Part shown: positions 47,633-57,440 of the stretch, piece after piece
How positions within the stretch are numbered: position 1 is the stretch's first letter
How the letters are laid out: each line of letters begins with the position of its first letter
Source of the DNA: Plotosus lineatus
Taxonomy: Eukaryota; Chordata; Actinopteri; Siluriformes; Plotosidae
NCBI GenBank assembly: GCA_024760905.1
Contig: CM045751.1
Span: 13,881,001 to 13,945,000 of the forward strand
Direction of reading: 5' to 3'
DNA length: 64,000 bases
The notes under the pieces: model-generated
Seen by the model: only the letters and a program-made list of their open reading frames with translations
Database searches by the model: none
What the model was told of the DNA's origin: nothing
Position numbers and translations under genes: made by a program

Positions 47633-48800
47633 ATGCTTGTTTTTTTTTTCTTAATTGCAAGATTTAGGGCCCATCAGATTGGAATACTGTATACAACGTC
47701 CTTGAACACCACTAGAAGAAGGTACGGGGATTGGCCGAAAAATCGGCTGATGATGATGTAATGGATGCATTTGACCTAAAATGTGGTTCATTTCATTTTT
47801 CAAAGCAGTTTCCCCTGCAGTCTATTCACTTCTTCCACAGCACTTGGATCTCCTTGGCATGGAGGTTCTGAAGTTTTAATGTACTGGAATTACTCCTTCA
47901 TAGTTAGTCCATGAACGTTTCTGCCTAGCATTAGTTAAACAGAATTGTGGGTTAGATAGGAATGCAAAAATATACCAAATGCCGATAAAAGGTGGTTAAA
48001 AGGACGATAATTCTAAGATTTTACAGGGGGCAGACAGGCAAACAAGGTTCGGAGGAGGTGGTGCAAATATGTTGCTGGGATTTGTGTGTTTTAAAAAATG
48101 TTGTTTTGCACTTCTCACTCGGGTTCCGCCTGATTGGCTGTGCCATTAGCGACGCCTGCAGCGTGAAGCATAAATGCAATATTAAAATGTGAATTTCAGT
48201 TGTGCTCCACATTGTCCTGGAGGTCAAAAATAGCAGTGCCTACGCTAATGCTTTTTTAAAAACCAATTAGCAAAGCCGTTGCTCTGTGAGGCGTGTCAGG
48301 TGGTGCAGCGAGCCAGGCCCTGAGCAGCTAAGTCACCCATTAACAGCCTATTCAGTAGCGAAGCAGCTGAAACCTTCCATGATGCATGCACTTGTCAGTA
48401 TCTTAATGAACATGTCCCAATAGATGAACCAAGTCCTACAGCTCAAGTATAGAGACAAGATCATTCATCTGAGGTCCAGACTAACCTCCCTTGGTTAATG
48501 GGCTAGATCTCATCCTGTCTTCAGGGTAGCTGAGTCAGGCTCATTAAATTCACTCTGAGATTAACAAGGGTACGAGAGTCGGAACATATCTCTGACAAGC
48601 TGAAGAAGGAGCGCAACTTTAGGAAGACCGTCAGTGTCCTAGTTCTGATTTCAATATTACTGTATAGTTAATTGCAGGTATAAAGGCATCTTTACTGGGA
48701 GAGTAAAATATCATTTTCGAAATTACACTTTTCACCCATAAAACCTATTATTGGCTCACTTTGGATTGATCTTGAAATATTAAATGGTTTATTCTGGAGA

Positions 48801-48837
<37 letters not shown>

Positions 48838-48866
48838 AGGTTTTTAATGCCCTGTCGGAATATACT

Positions 48867-48897
<31 letters not shown>

Positions 48898-49060
48898 GTA
48901 TTAAACAAAACAAATACATGATTGTAGTTCACATGGGATAATGACACTTTACAAATAAGGCAAAAACTTTGAAGAAATAATGTTTATTTTCTTTTCTTTT
49001 ACAGAACACACTTCAAAATTAGTAATGTTCTAAAAAGATATTACTGTATATACATTACAT
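47633..49060. other. Unassigned, comparatively repeat-poor sequence
   Basis: Apart from (ATT)n at about 48798-48836 and poly-T at about 48867-48889, no repeat family is recognised. No gene is seen. The stretch about 47780-48650 looks like unique sequence. Confidence 0.5.
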
Positions 49061-49075
49061 ATTCATCAAATAGGA

Positions 49076-49436
49076 TGTTGAGGTTCTCTTTGGGAGTAAC
49101 GAGGATGGATAAGATTAGGAATGAGCACATCAGAGGGACAGCACATGTAAGAGGTTTTGGAGACAAAGTCAGAGAGGCTAGATTGAGATGGTTTGGACAT
49201 GTACAGATGAGGGATAGTGAGTATATTGGTAGTAGGATGCTGAGGTTGGAACTACCAGACAGAAGGCCGAGAGGAAGACCAAAGAGACGATTTGTGGATG
49301 TGGTGAAGCAGGACATGATGGTAGCTGGTATAAGAGAAGATGCAGCAAAGGATAGGGTGAGATGGAGGCAGATGATTCGCTGTGGCGACCCCTGAAGGGA
49401 AAAGCCGAAAGGAAAAGAAGAAGAAGAAGAAGAAGA
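49076..49436 (+). pseudogene. RTE-like LINE, 5'-truncated insertion with 15-bp TSD
   Basis: 'attcatcaaatagga' lies at 49061-49075 and again at 49437-49451. The insert starts in the middle of the ORF (LRFSLGVTRMDKIRNEHIRG) and runs through RLRWFGHVQMRDSEYIGSRM to RWRQMIRCGDP and a stop at 49393-49395. It then has the 3' tail 'agccgaaaggaaaagaagaa' with (GAA)n. The roughly 105-codon frame has no stop, so it is a young copy. Its 5' truncation and duplication are what target-primed reverse transcription produces. Confidence 0.93.
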
Positions 49437-49451
49437 ATTCATCAAATAGGA

Positions 49452-49772
49452 GCAGTGTTGGCCTGGTGGTAAAGGCCGCTGGATTGCTGGCCCTAAGGTT
49501 GGGGGTTCGAGTCCCACTCTCCACAAGGTTGTCACTGTCCCCGTCCCCCCGTCCCCCCATCCCAGTGGAGCTAAATGGGTTATCAAAGGCCGGCCATGTC
49601 TCACTGTCTATGGTGTGAGAGGTTCATGTAAAAGAACCATTGCTGATTTTTGTAAAGAGGAGCTGCAAAGCCATCAGCGTGTTTCTGCCCCTTGCTAAAG
49701 CGTTGTGTCAGGAAGGGCAAAAGGCATAGGGTAAAAACCTATGCCAAATCAAACGTGCGAATCAATGCTCTT
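49452..49772 (+). repeat. SINE B copy, directly next to the LINE duplication
   Basis: The head 'gcagtgttggcctggtggta' and B box 'gggttcgagtcccac' are followed by the shared body and a type B tail ('ttgctaaagcgttgtgtcag', 'aaatcaaacgtgcgaatcaa'). The last part of the tail (gctgtggcgac) is missing. Confidence 0.88.
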
Positions 49773-49822
49773 TCTGGGATCTCATATGGCACTGGGCGAA
49801 AGCGGGGTACACCATTTGTAGG

Positions 49823-50215
49823 GTGGCATGGTGCTGCAGTTGCTATCATGTCCCCTTTACACACGAGAGGCTGTGAGAGGGCTGGGTTCGATTCCCAGCC
49901 CTATCAAGTCCCCTTTACAGCGAGAGGCTGTGAGAGGGCTGGGTTCGCTTCCCAGCTTGGGTGGTGCTGCGTGGAGTTTGCATGTTCTCCCCATGCTTGT
50001 GTGTTTCCTCCAGGTACCCCGGTTTCCTCTCACATTTCAAAAACATGCACAGAAGGCAAACTGGCTGTTCCAAATTTGTCCTAGGTGTGTGAGTGAGTGT
50101 GTGTTGACCCTGCGATGGCCTGGGGAACTGTATACCTCACCCCCGCCTGAAGTCGACTGAGATGGGTGCCAGTCTCCCCACAACCCTAATTGGTTAAGCG
50201 GTTCAGGAAATAAAA
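49823..50215 (+). repeat. SINE M with duplicated B-box segment
   Basis: After a decayed head, a segment of about 58 bp occurs twice in tandem, at about 49850 and 49908 ('gagaggctgtgagagggctg' then B box 'gggttcgattcc' or 'gggttcgcttcc'). The usual body follows ('gcgtggagtttgcatgttct', 'ccggtttcctctcacatttc'). The tail is SINE A-like ('aaccctaattggttaagcgg'). Confidence 0.85.
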
Positions 50216-50282
50216 AAAGAAGAAATATTTTCTTCTTGGCTCCTGTATTAACCTTTATTTTTATCCTTTCCATCCTTAACAT

Positions 50283-50378
50283 TTAGTTCAATTACATTTT
50301 ATTCATATCACACTTTTTATAACTTACATTGTCACAAAGCAGCTTTACATTGCAAAAACTAATGTGGTGATGAATTTT
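50283..50378 (-). repeat. 3' end of LINE-like repeat (as at 27985)
   Basis: Minus-strand fragment: 'tagttcaattacattttatt' and 'ttgtcacaaagcagctttac' match the complement of the element end at 28150-28212. Confidence 0.55.
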
Positions 50379-50683
50379 AACATTTATCAATAAACCCAAC
50401 ATTTTAACAAGTGTGCATCACATGACTGCTAGAGGTCAGTCCCTGCTCCATGACTCCAATTGGATACCTCATGTCACGTGGCACTTCAAGTTAGATTGGT
50501 CACAGGTGTAGACTTTTTCCTCCTAAATACATGTATGTATTTGTTTGTATCCTAAAATGTAGACCCGCAGGGGTTTCTACTCTTCCCAATCTTTTTTTCT
50601 TGTTTAATTGAAATCTTAGTAAGAACCTTTAAGAAATGATGAACATGATCTGGGACTTTTGGCTTTTTACCTTTTAATTCCAG
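50379..50683 (+). other. Upstream of the receptor exon; candidate splice acceptor
   Basis: No repeat is recognised. The sequence ends with 'cttttaattccag' directly before the first coding exon, a plausible 3' splice site. The receptor may therefore have an unseen 5' untranslated exon further upstream. No TATA box or promoter can be defended. Confidence 0.4.
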
Positions 50684-50687
50684 CATC

Positions 50688-51489
50688 ATGTGCACTAACG
50701 CCTCGTTCCCTGCTCACCTGTACGAGTTCGATGTAAAGCCCATGGACACCCTGAAGCTATTGGAGGCTCACCGGCCCATTAAAATCGGGATTATTTTGGT
50801 TCTGGGTGTGATGATCACGTTGGGGAACGTAGCCGTGGTGTCAGTGATTTATTCTGCGGTACCGGGATGGTCCCGGAATTCCCGATACTTTTTATTATCG
50901 CTGACCGGTGCGGACTCTGCGTTCGGCTTAATCGTGATGCCCCTGAACCTGTGCGTGAGTCTCGTGAAGGACTACAGCGAAGGACCCGATCCGTTCTGCC
51001 ACGTCGTGGCCTTCTTTAACGCCACCGTTTATTCCACGTGCATGTACACGCTGAGCAGCATCAGTCTCGAGCGCTACGTGGCCGTGTTCTACCCGCTGCA
51101 GTACTCCACCATTCTGACCCGGAGGCGCGCGCTGGTGCTCATCGCATTCGCCTGGCTCTTCCCTCCGGTTCTGCTCGTGCCCATCTCGTGGCCGGAGGGA
51201 ATCATCGACGTGTACTTCTCCACGGCATCCCTGGTGTGCAACCCGTCCTACTCCAGCAATGTGTCGTACTCTCTGACCCTCACCGGCTTCATCTTCTTCC
51301 CCTGCTCTGCCCTCATGACCTTCTGTAACCTCAGGCTGTGGTTCGCAGCCAGGAAGCAACGGAGGAAGTTGAGGAGACACGGTTCCGGTCGATGGACAAC
51401 ACCGAACGTGGCTTCCCGTGTGCTCGTACCTGTCATGACCGCCTACTACACGTGCTGGACTCCCTGCATGGTCATTATGATCTACACCG
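50688..51489 (+). CDS. Class A (rhodopsin-like) G-protein-coupled receptor, coding exon 1 (TM1-TM6)
   Basis: This exon encodes residues 1-267 of a seven-transmembrane receptor at the plasma membrane; its ligand is unknown. Visible marks: NAS glycosylation site at 4; TM1 with LGN (N47); TM2 with D76; C104 at the top of TM3, likely paired with C184 in loop 2; SLERYVAVFYPLQY with the E/DRY triad at 128-130; short basic loop 3 (RKQRRKLRRH); TM6 with CWTP (256-259). The start is the first ATG after a candidate acceptor, with A at -3. The exon ends at the donor ACCG|GTGGGT, giving phase 1. An alternative donor 4 bp on (GG|GTGAGC, phase 2) would need an acceptor at 56181. The exon is GC- and CpG-richer than its surroundings. 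Amine- and GPR21/52-type orphan receptors look nearest, but I cannot name an orthologue. Confidence 0.9.
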
Positions 51490-51535
51490 GTGGGTGAGCT
51501 TTGTATATGTAAACTTATTATTGTTATTGTTATTA

Positions 51536-51937
51536 ATTGTGTTACCAACGTGTTTCAGGGGAAACTACCCGAGTTTATCTGATGCACGTTCTTAAAGTCA
51601 CTGATGACGTAATGTATAAACGTATAATTGTTAATTGTGTTACCAACGTGTTTCAGGGGAAACTACCCGAGTTTATCTAATGCACGCTCTGAAAGTCACT
51701 GATGACGTAATGTATAAACGTATAATTGTTAATAATAATAATAATGTTACCAACGTGTTTCAGGGGAAACTACCCAAGTTTATCTGATGCACATTCTTAA
51801 TCACTGATGACGTCATGTATAAACGTATAATTGTTAATAATATTTATTGTTACCAACGTGTTTCAGGGGAAACTACCCGAGTTTATCTAATGCACGTTCA
51901 GAAAGTCACTGATGACCTCATGTATAAACGTATAATT

Positions 51938-51974
<37 letters not shown>

Positions 51975-52577
51975 TTGTTGCCAACGTGTTTCAGGGGAAA
52001 CCACCCAAGTTTATCTGATGCATGTTCTTAAAGTCACGTATAAACGTATAATTGTTAATAATATTAATTGTGTTACCAACGTGTTTCAGGGAAAACTACC
52101 CGAGTTTATCTAATGCACGCTCTGAAAGTCACTGATGACGTAACGTAGAAACGTATAATTGTTAATATTTGTTACCAACGTGTTTCAGGGGAAACTACCC
52201 AAGTTTATCTGATGCACGCTCTGAAAGTCACTGATGACGTCATGTATAAACGTATAATTGTTAACAATTATAATAATATTGCGTTACCAACGTGTTTCAG
52301 GGGAAACTACCCGAGTTTATCTAATGCACGCTCTGAAAGTCACTGATGACGTCATGTATAAACGTATAATTGTTAACAATTATAATAATATTGCGTTACC
52401 AACGTGTTTCAGGGGAAACTACCCAAGTTTATCTGATGCACGTTCTTAAAGTGACTGATGACGTAATGTATAAACGTATAATTGTTAATAATATTAATTG
52501 TTACAAACCGACGTGTTTCAGGGGAAACTACCCTAGTTTATCTAATGCGCACTCTGAAAGTCGCTGATGACCTAATG
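51536..52577 (+). repeat. Ten-copy minisatellite with CRE-like octamers
   Basis: The core 'ccaacgtgtttcaggggaaa' starts at about 51545, 51643, 51750, 51853, 51981, 52076, 52175, 52287, 52399 and 52508, with unit lengths of 95-128 bp. One copy has a c-to-a change here (gggaaaac) and the last has an 'aaaccgacg' variant. Each unit goes on to 'ctacccgagtttatctgatg', then usually 'gatgacgtaatg' or 'gatgacgtcatg', then 'taaacgtataattgtta'. Unit length differs mostly through AAT expansion. The perfect octamer TGACGTCA occurs at 51808, 52235 and 52347. Copies 8 and 9 are almost identical. Short open frames inside are not genes. Confidence 0.95.
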
Positions 52578-53872
52578 AACAAATTTGCATGTTTTATTTT
52601 GGGGACCTGGACATATTTCAAAAGTTATTTAAAACCCATTTATGTTAATCTTTATCTGAAACTTTACAAAAACTAAAAAAAAAAATTGTAAAAGTTTGGA
52701 ACAACTTGTACAGAATGCACTTGGACATTCTTTCAAAATTATTCAAATGAGTTATTCAAATATTTTGTAACAAGATGCAGTTTGCAAAACCAACATTTTT
52801 TTAAAAATTATTATTTAAATCCAAAGAATATTGGTGGCAATATGAAGGTTTGCATTTGTTGATTTTGGATCCCTTTGTGTAATGCAATTATCATAAAATT
52901 AAGATAAAAGACTGATTTGAAAGCGAGTTTAACAGCTGTAAACAATATTAAACCTCCAAGTTTACTGCCGGAAAAGAGGAAAAGAAAATGCATTCAAATT
53001 GAAGGGTGTACATTGTGATACTTGGGTGAAGGTGTTTTTGCGAATTCAGTACATTATACATGAATTTGCTATGCATAATTGGAGCAATGAGCATTGGAGA
53101 TCCAGGGTCACATGACCACATGCTGCCTGCATCGTGGACATTTCTAGTTTTTGCATTGCCAACAAAATCAAATCAATACTTCAGACACGAACTGAAGCCA
53201 AAATTGTGCATAATCTTTAATCAACAATAATTGATCTTTTTGTATTTATGGTCTATTACATTACAAAGAAAAATGTAAAAACTTTAGTCTAGCAAAGTTT
53301 AGCCTATCATTCCTTGCCAGTTTGAAGTGGCGTCTTGCACGGTTGACTCGATAAAGTGCAGTGTGAATGGTTGGTTCACCTTGAAACTTGGAAAGTACAT
53401 CACCAACATTTTAATTTTCAGAAAGAGTTTTTATAAAGAGTGGTACGGAAGTTGTGTACTTTGTCATAAACTTTAGCTTTGAATTGTTTGATGATCATTA
53501 AAACATGACAGATGTCTTCTGGGTAAAAAAAAAAAAACGGAGACTTTGGTACCCTTAATATATTCAATATGGCAGTGGTTTCCAGGCAATTAAATCAGAG
53601 AGGATGGGGGAGGAGTTTACATGGAATTTTGCACAAACACTCTGTAGGACTTCAAAAAGTGTATGAAGTCATCACTTAGATTAATGGGGCTTGAGCTGAC
53701 CTGTGTTATTCTCCTGAGCATCTTTTACAAGTGCCTAGTTTAATTCCTGATAATTTCAAATTATCAAAGCGTTGTTTTTCCCAGGTTTGTGCTAATCGTG
53801 TCAGAAAAGAGTATGATAAAAGCATGAACATGACTGAGACTCCCACTTTATGTTCCAGAGTACAGACGCTCC
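52578..53872. other. Intronic unassigned sequence
   Basis: AT-rich, with no repeat family or exon recognised. Confidence 0.5.
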
Positions 53873-54367
53873 CCAACTTACGTTTTTAATTGGTTCCGGA
53901 CGGCCGAACGCAAGTTAAAAGTGAATGTAAATTGTTACAGAGACGTATGACGCTCATACTGTACTATACATCCATAAATACCATTACTGTATCTCATAAA
54001 ACACCCCCAGATCAATTATTATAAACATAACATTGTAAAATAATATCAAATATATCAAATAATATCAACATTAATTTCAAATAAGTCACTTATTTATACC
54101 GAGTCAGATTACATGAAGCTTAAAACAGCCAATCAACGCTTACAATATGTGAGGCGCTCAATACCGACAGTAGTGTACTTGCTGTGGGTTATACAGACTT
54201 CCGGTCTTTCAAGTGCGCAAGGGTGCCGTTGAACTCGTTTAGAACACAGCCTGCACTGATGCGAATCACCAACCATATTTTGCTTGGGGTTACAAAAGCT
54301 GCAAAACGGTGTAAACACAAAGATCACAGAGACGACGTTTTCAAAGCTAACACGCTATATAACTGAG

Positions 54368-54407
<40 letters not shown>

Positions 54408-54497
54408 GAACCTGGAAGAAGGAGGGGCAAGTTCAGTCTGTCGTTTGTAAACAATGTTCGCAGCGTCATTATGTAGGTACGTGTAAACTCAGAATTT

Positions 54498-54540
<43 letters not shown>

Positions 54541-54581
54541 AAAAAAAAAATATCGGATGAACGTAAGTCGGGGAGCATCTG
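53873..54581. mobile_element. Tigger-like MITE (CAGACRCTCCCC family), TA-flanked, in the intron
   Basis: A 709-bp element has left TIR 'cagacgctccccaacttacg' and right TIR 'cgtaagtcggggagcatctg', with TA on both sides. It shares interior 'gtgtaaacacaaagatcaca' with the element at 16332. It contains (TA)n at about 54371-54406 and a T38-G-A10 tract at 54502-54550. Non-coding. Confidence 0.88.
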
Positions 54582-55618
54582 TATACTTTAGCAGATGCAA
54601 CTTCATGCAAATAATGTCATTCATACATACTCTGACTGTGCATGTGGAAGTCGGAGTATAACAGGAATATGCCGTGCAGGAGTACAGCACACGTGTTTTT
54701 TTCTTCCTCATTTCTATATTCTATTTTTCGTGCTTTTTTCTTCTTCCAACATCAGTTTTAACCATTAGGAAAGTACATGTGTTCAGAGACAGCAGAAAAT
54801 CATGTGTACTTGGGAGACACCCATGCTCACATCAAAACCAGCATCTGCTGAACTTTACTCGGGCCCTGACAAAAGCACTCGCACTGGAGACTCCATGCAC
54901 GAATATTAAATAAATGTCTCTGTGTGGAACATGTGCCGTACAGTCGTCTGAAAGTGAGGTGTTAAAAAGGCAAAGATAATGTATGAGATTAAGTGGAATA
55001 ACTTCTTTATTCTGTCGACTGCATACGAAATATATCTGCTACCATTTTAAATGAATGCTAAAAATAAGATAATATTAACAGAGAATGCAAACAAACGCAT
55101 CGGCCGACAACAGTTTCTTGAGTGGAGGAAAAAAATTCATAACAATTGATGATAAACATTATATAATATACTCATTATCCTCGTCAAGACGGTAATGTTT
55201 CAGCCTCGGTTTGGTTTTGTTATTAGCAAGAATTTGAAGAAAAATGTGTGGCGCTTTGGACAAAGAAGACTCAGTTAAATGACAGAAATGGTTCTGAAAT
55301 GGTCAAATTCTGGATCTTGGATTTTTTTTTATTTATTTATTTATTTATATTTTTTTTTTTAGTTCTTTGACAACTCGATTTTTTGAGTCATATGGGAGAT
55401 TGCTGGACCTCGTGGAGGTTTGTGCTCCCCGAGTTCTCTTGCTTCACCATTTTTGTTATTGTTGCCTTTTTTTAAATTTGGCTTTCCGCTGGAAATTGCC
55501 CCGTTTCTTTTTTCTGTATGCACGGCATATGTGCTGAAAATTTATTTAAAATCTTGCTGCTGTGCGATTCAGAGTCCTGGATTATAGCACCACGGAAAGA
55601 CCCTGATAAAATACAATA
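54582..55618. other. Intronic unassigned sequence
   Basis: AT-rich with (TTTA)n near 55330-55350. No exon is recognised. Confidence 0.5.
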
Positions 55619-56028
55619 CAGTGATCCCTCTCTACTTCGTGCTTCAGTTTCTGCAGCTTGAATGCATTGTGGGTTTTTCAAAAATATTCATAGAAAAATA
55701 TAAAAATAGGGAAAACGTTAAGGAAAATGGCGCACAACAAGGCCAATTATGAAAAAAAACAACCCCAAACAAATAAAAATTGGCCCATAACCCCCCGACA
55801 AGACTTTAAATTTTTGTGAGGTGCACATCTGTGTGTGTTTATTTTATTGACATATTATGCATTATGTTTAATTGTTATTCTAAGAATTTATAGTGTTGAA
55901 TATGTATTTATTGATATTATATACACATGTACATATAAGTCAGTCAGGGGTGTTGATCCTACTTCATGGAAATTGGCGGTCGTGGGGGGTCTCAGTCCCC
56001 ATTAACCGCAAAAAGTGAGGGATCCCTG
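55619..56028. mobile_element. Tigger-like MITE (CAGGGATCCC family), TA-flanked, near exon 2
   Basis: A 410-bp element has ends 'cagtgatccctctctacttc' and 'aaagtgagggatccctg', flanked by TA on both sides. It belongs to the same family as those at 12448 and 13582 and lies 140 bp before the exon 2 splice acceptor. Confidence 0.88.
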
Positions 56029-56168
56029 TATATTTTACATTTGTCCATTTTTGTTTGTTTGTTTTCCTTTCCAGTTTAGCAGTGTTTTCCAGTACTCCTC
56101 ATTATCTAGCATAACCCATAGACACACTCTTTTTTTTTTTTTTTTTTTTTTTTTTTATCTGTCCCCAG

Positions 56169-56452
56169 CAATATCAGGCAGTGGTGTCCCGGAGTGGGTG
56201 GAATTTGTGGCTGTTTGGTTACCAACCTCCAATGGCTTCCTCAACTGTATCTTTTACTTTTGGATTAACCAGAGCTTCAGGAGAAAATTCCACATGCTTC
56301 TGCAGAGGATGTGTTTCACACCTTGTCCTGATGCCAAGCAAGTACACGCTTCAGTGATGGCTACTTTAAATAACAATGCAGTGTATGAAAGGTCTTCCAG
56401 TGTGTCATCCACATGCACCTTACTTACAATCGCTGGTGAGACGTGCATCTGA
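56169..56452 (+). CDS. Class A GPCR, coding exon 2 (TM7 and C-terminal tail)
   Basis: This exon encodes residues 268-361 of the receptor begun at 50688. After the acceptor 'gtccccag' the joined codon is Ala268, followed by ISGSGVPEWVEFVAVWLPTS. TM7 ends in NCIFYFW, where the usual NPxxY has Cys in place of Pro (N293-C294...Y297). Helix 8 follows (NQSFRRKFHMLLQRMC) with Cys316 and Cys320 as possible palmitoylation sites. The tail is Ser/Thr-rich (ERSSSVSSTCTLLT) and ends TCI, which fits a class I PDZ ligand pattern. The stop TGA is at 56450-56452. The frame is open upstream to 56015, but that part lies before the acceptor and is poly-Phe from the T tract. The total of 361 residues is normal for a class A receptor with short loop 3. 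Confidence 0.88.
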
Positions 56453-56652
56453 CAACCAGTAACCAGCTGGACATCCAGAACTGTAAATTGCTTTCATATG
56501 GGTACGAACATGGGATAATGATGCACTTGTGGCTCACTGCTATGATTATTTTTCAAACTCAATAGTCAGACAGACTTTTAGCTTAATGGCAAATTGTGCC
56601 GTTTTACCATTGACATTTCTGCACTGTGATTATTTCATTCATGGGTTGTGAG

Positions 56653-56685
<33 letters not shown>

Positions 56686-57440
56686 TCAGTCTTCTTTGTT
56701 CCTTCTTTTTAAGCATTTCATATCATTAAAGAGATCAGTTCCACACTGTCAGCAGGGATCATTTATATTTGATTAACAAATTCCTTTTTAAGAAAAAACC
56801 CTCGTGTTTTCTTAAAACAATGATAATTCATATTGCCTGGAATTGCACCTCAGTTATTTTCCCTCATTTTAATGTTCCGTCGACTGCATAATGAAAGTTG
56901 TCAGATTTTATCAATATGTCAACAGCCAGCAATACAAAAAGATTTAACCTTTATAAAAAGGAAGGTAATTAGGCATTTGACATCATGTAAAGGTCAGCTC
57001 AGCTATGTCTTTTGGAAAGGGTTTTTTTTTTTTTTTTTTTTTTTTTTTTGCGCCTGTATGGTAGCCAGTCCCTTTGTCTTTCATCTCTTTTCCTCTGATG
57101 GGTACTTAACCTGAATTTGAGATTTTCTTTGTGACCTGTGTAAGCTTATTTCCTGGCACTTTTTTTGTGTTGTCTATCTTGATGAAATTATGAAATTTTG
57201 TAATTTTTAAAAAAAATATTTTGGCGGCAGCTTATGATGGAGTCCACCCCCCCCCCCCCCCCACACACACCACCCCAAATTGGTTGAAGGAAGACTGGAA
57301 ACCTGTTAGTGGTTTCTGTAACAAAGCAAATTAAGATATTGATATTTGAGAAAATAAAAATAGATTTGTAAAGTATTGATGTAAATAGTTTTAGTGTTAA
57401 ATGTTTGTGCTGTATAATAAAGCTGAAAAGCCATTGTATT
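56453..57440 (+). other. Probable 3' UTR with poly(A) signal
   Basis: The sequence after the stop is AT-rich with T-runs at about 56657-56682 and 57023-57049 and a C16/CA tract at about 57247. An AATAAA lies at 57416-57421, followed by a GT-rich element ('gaattttgtgtgtttattc'), a good poly(A) site. A weaker ATTAAA at 56725 could be used instead. Confidence 0.55.

Larger units (their letters stand above)
51490..56168 (+). other. Intron of the receptor gene
   Basis: A 4679-bp phase 1 intron between TM6 and TM7. The donor is GTGGGT (or GTGAGC 4 bp later). The acceptor 'atctgtccccag' follows a 27-T tract at 56130-56156. It contains the ten-copy minisatellite, two TA-flanked MITEs (53873 and 55619) and otherwise AT-rich sequence with no recognised exon. 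Confidence 0.8.

Noticed and set aside
50928..51548. 206-codon open frame on the minus strand
   Set aside because: It is the antisense shadow of the GC-rich GPCR exon, with His/Arg/Glu-rich composition and no known domain.
51536..52577. CRISPR-like repeat array
   Set aside because: The units are 95-128 bp with repeat and 'spacer' both conserved, and it sits in a vertebrate intron. It is a minisatellite.
51815..52676. Chained short open frames with NNNNN and CFRGNYPSLS motifs
   Set aside because: They are translations of the minisatellite and its AAT tracts in different frames, with stops in every unit.
56015..56168. Upstream extension of the exon 2 reading frame
   Set aside because: It lies before a good splice acceptor, is dominated by Phe codons from the poly-T tract, and overlaps the end of a MITE.
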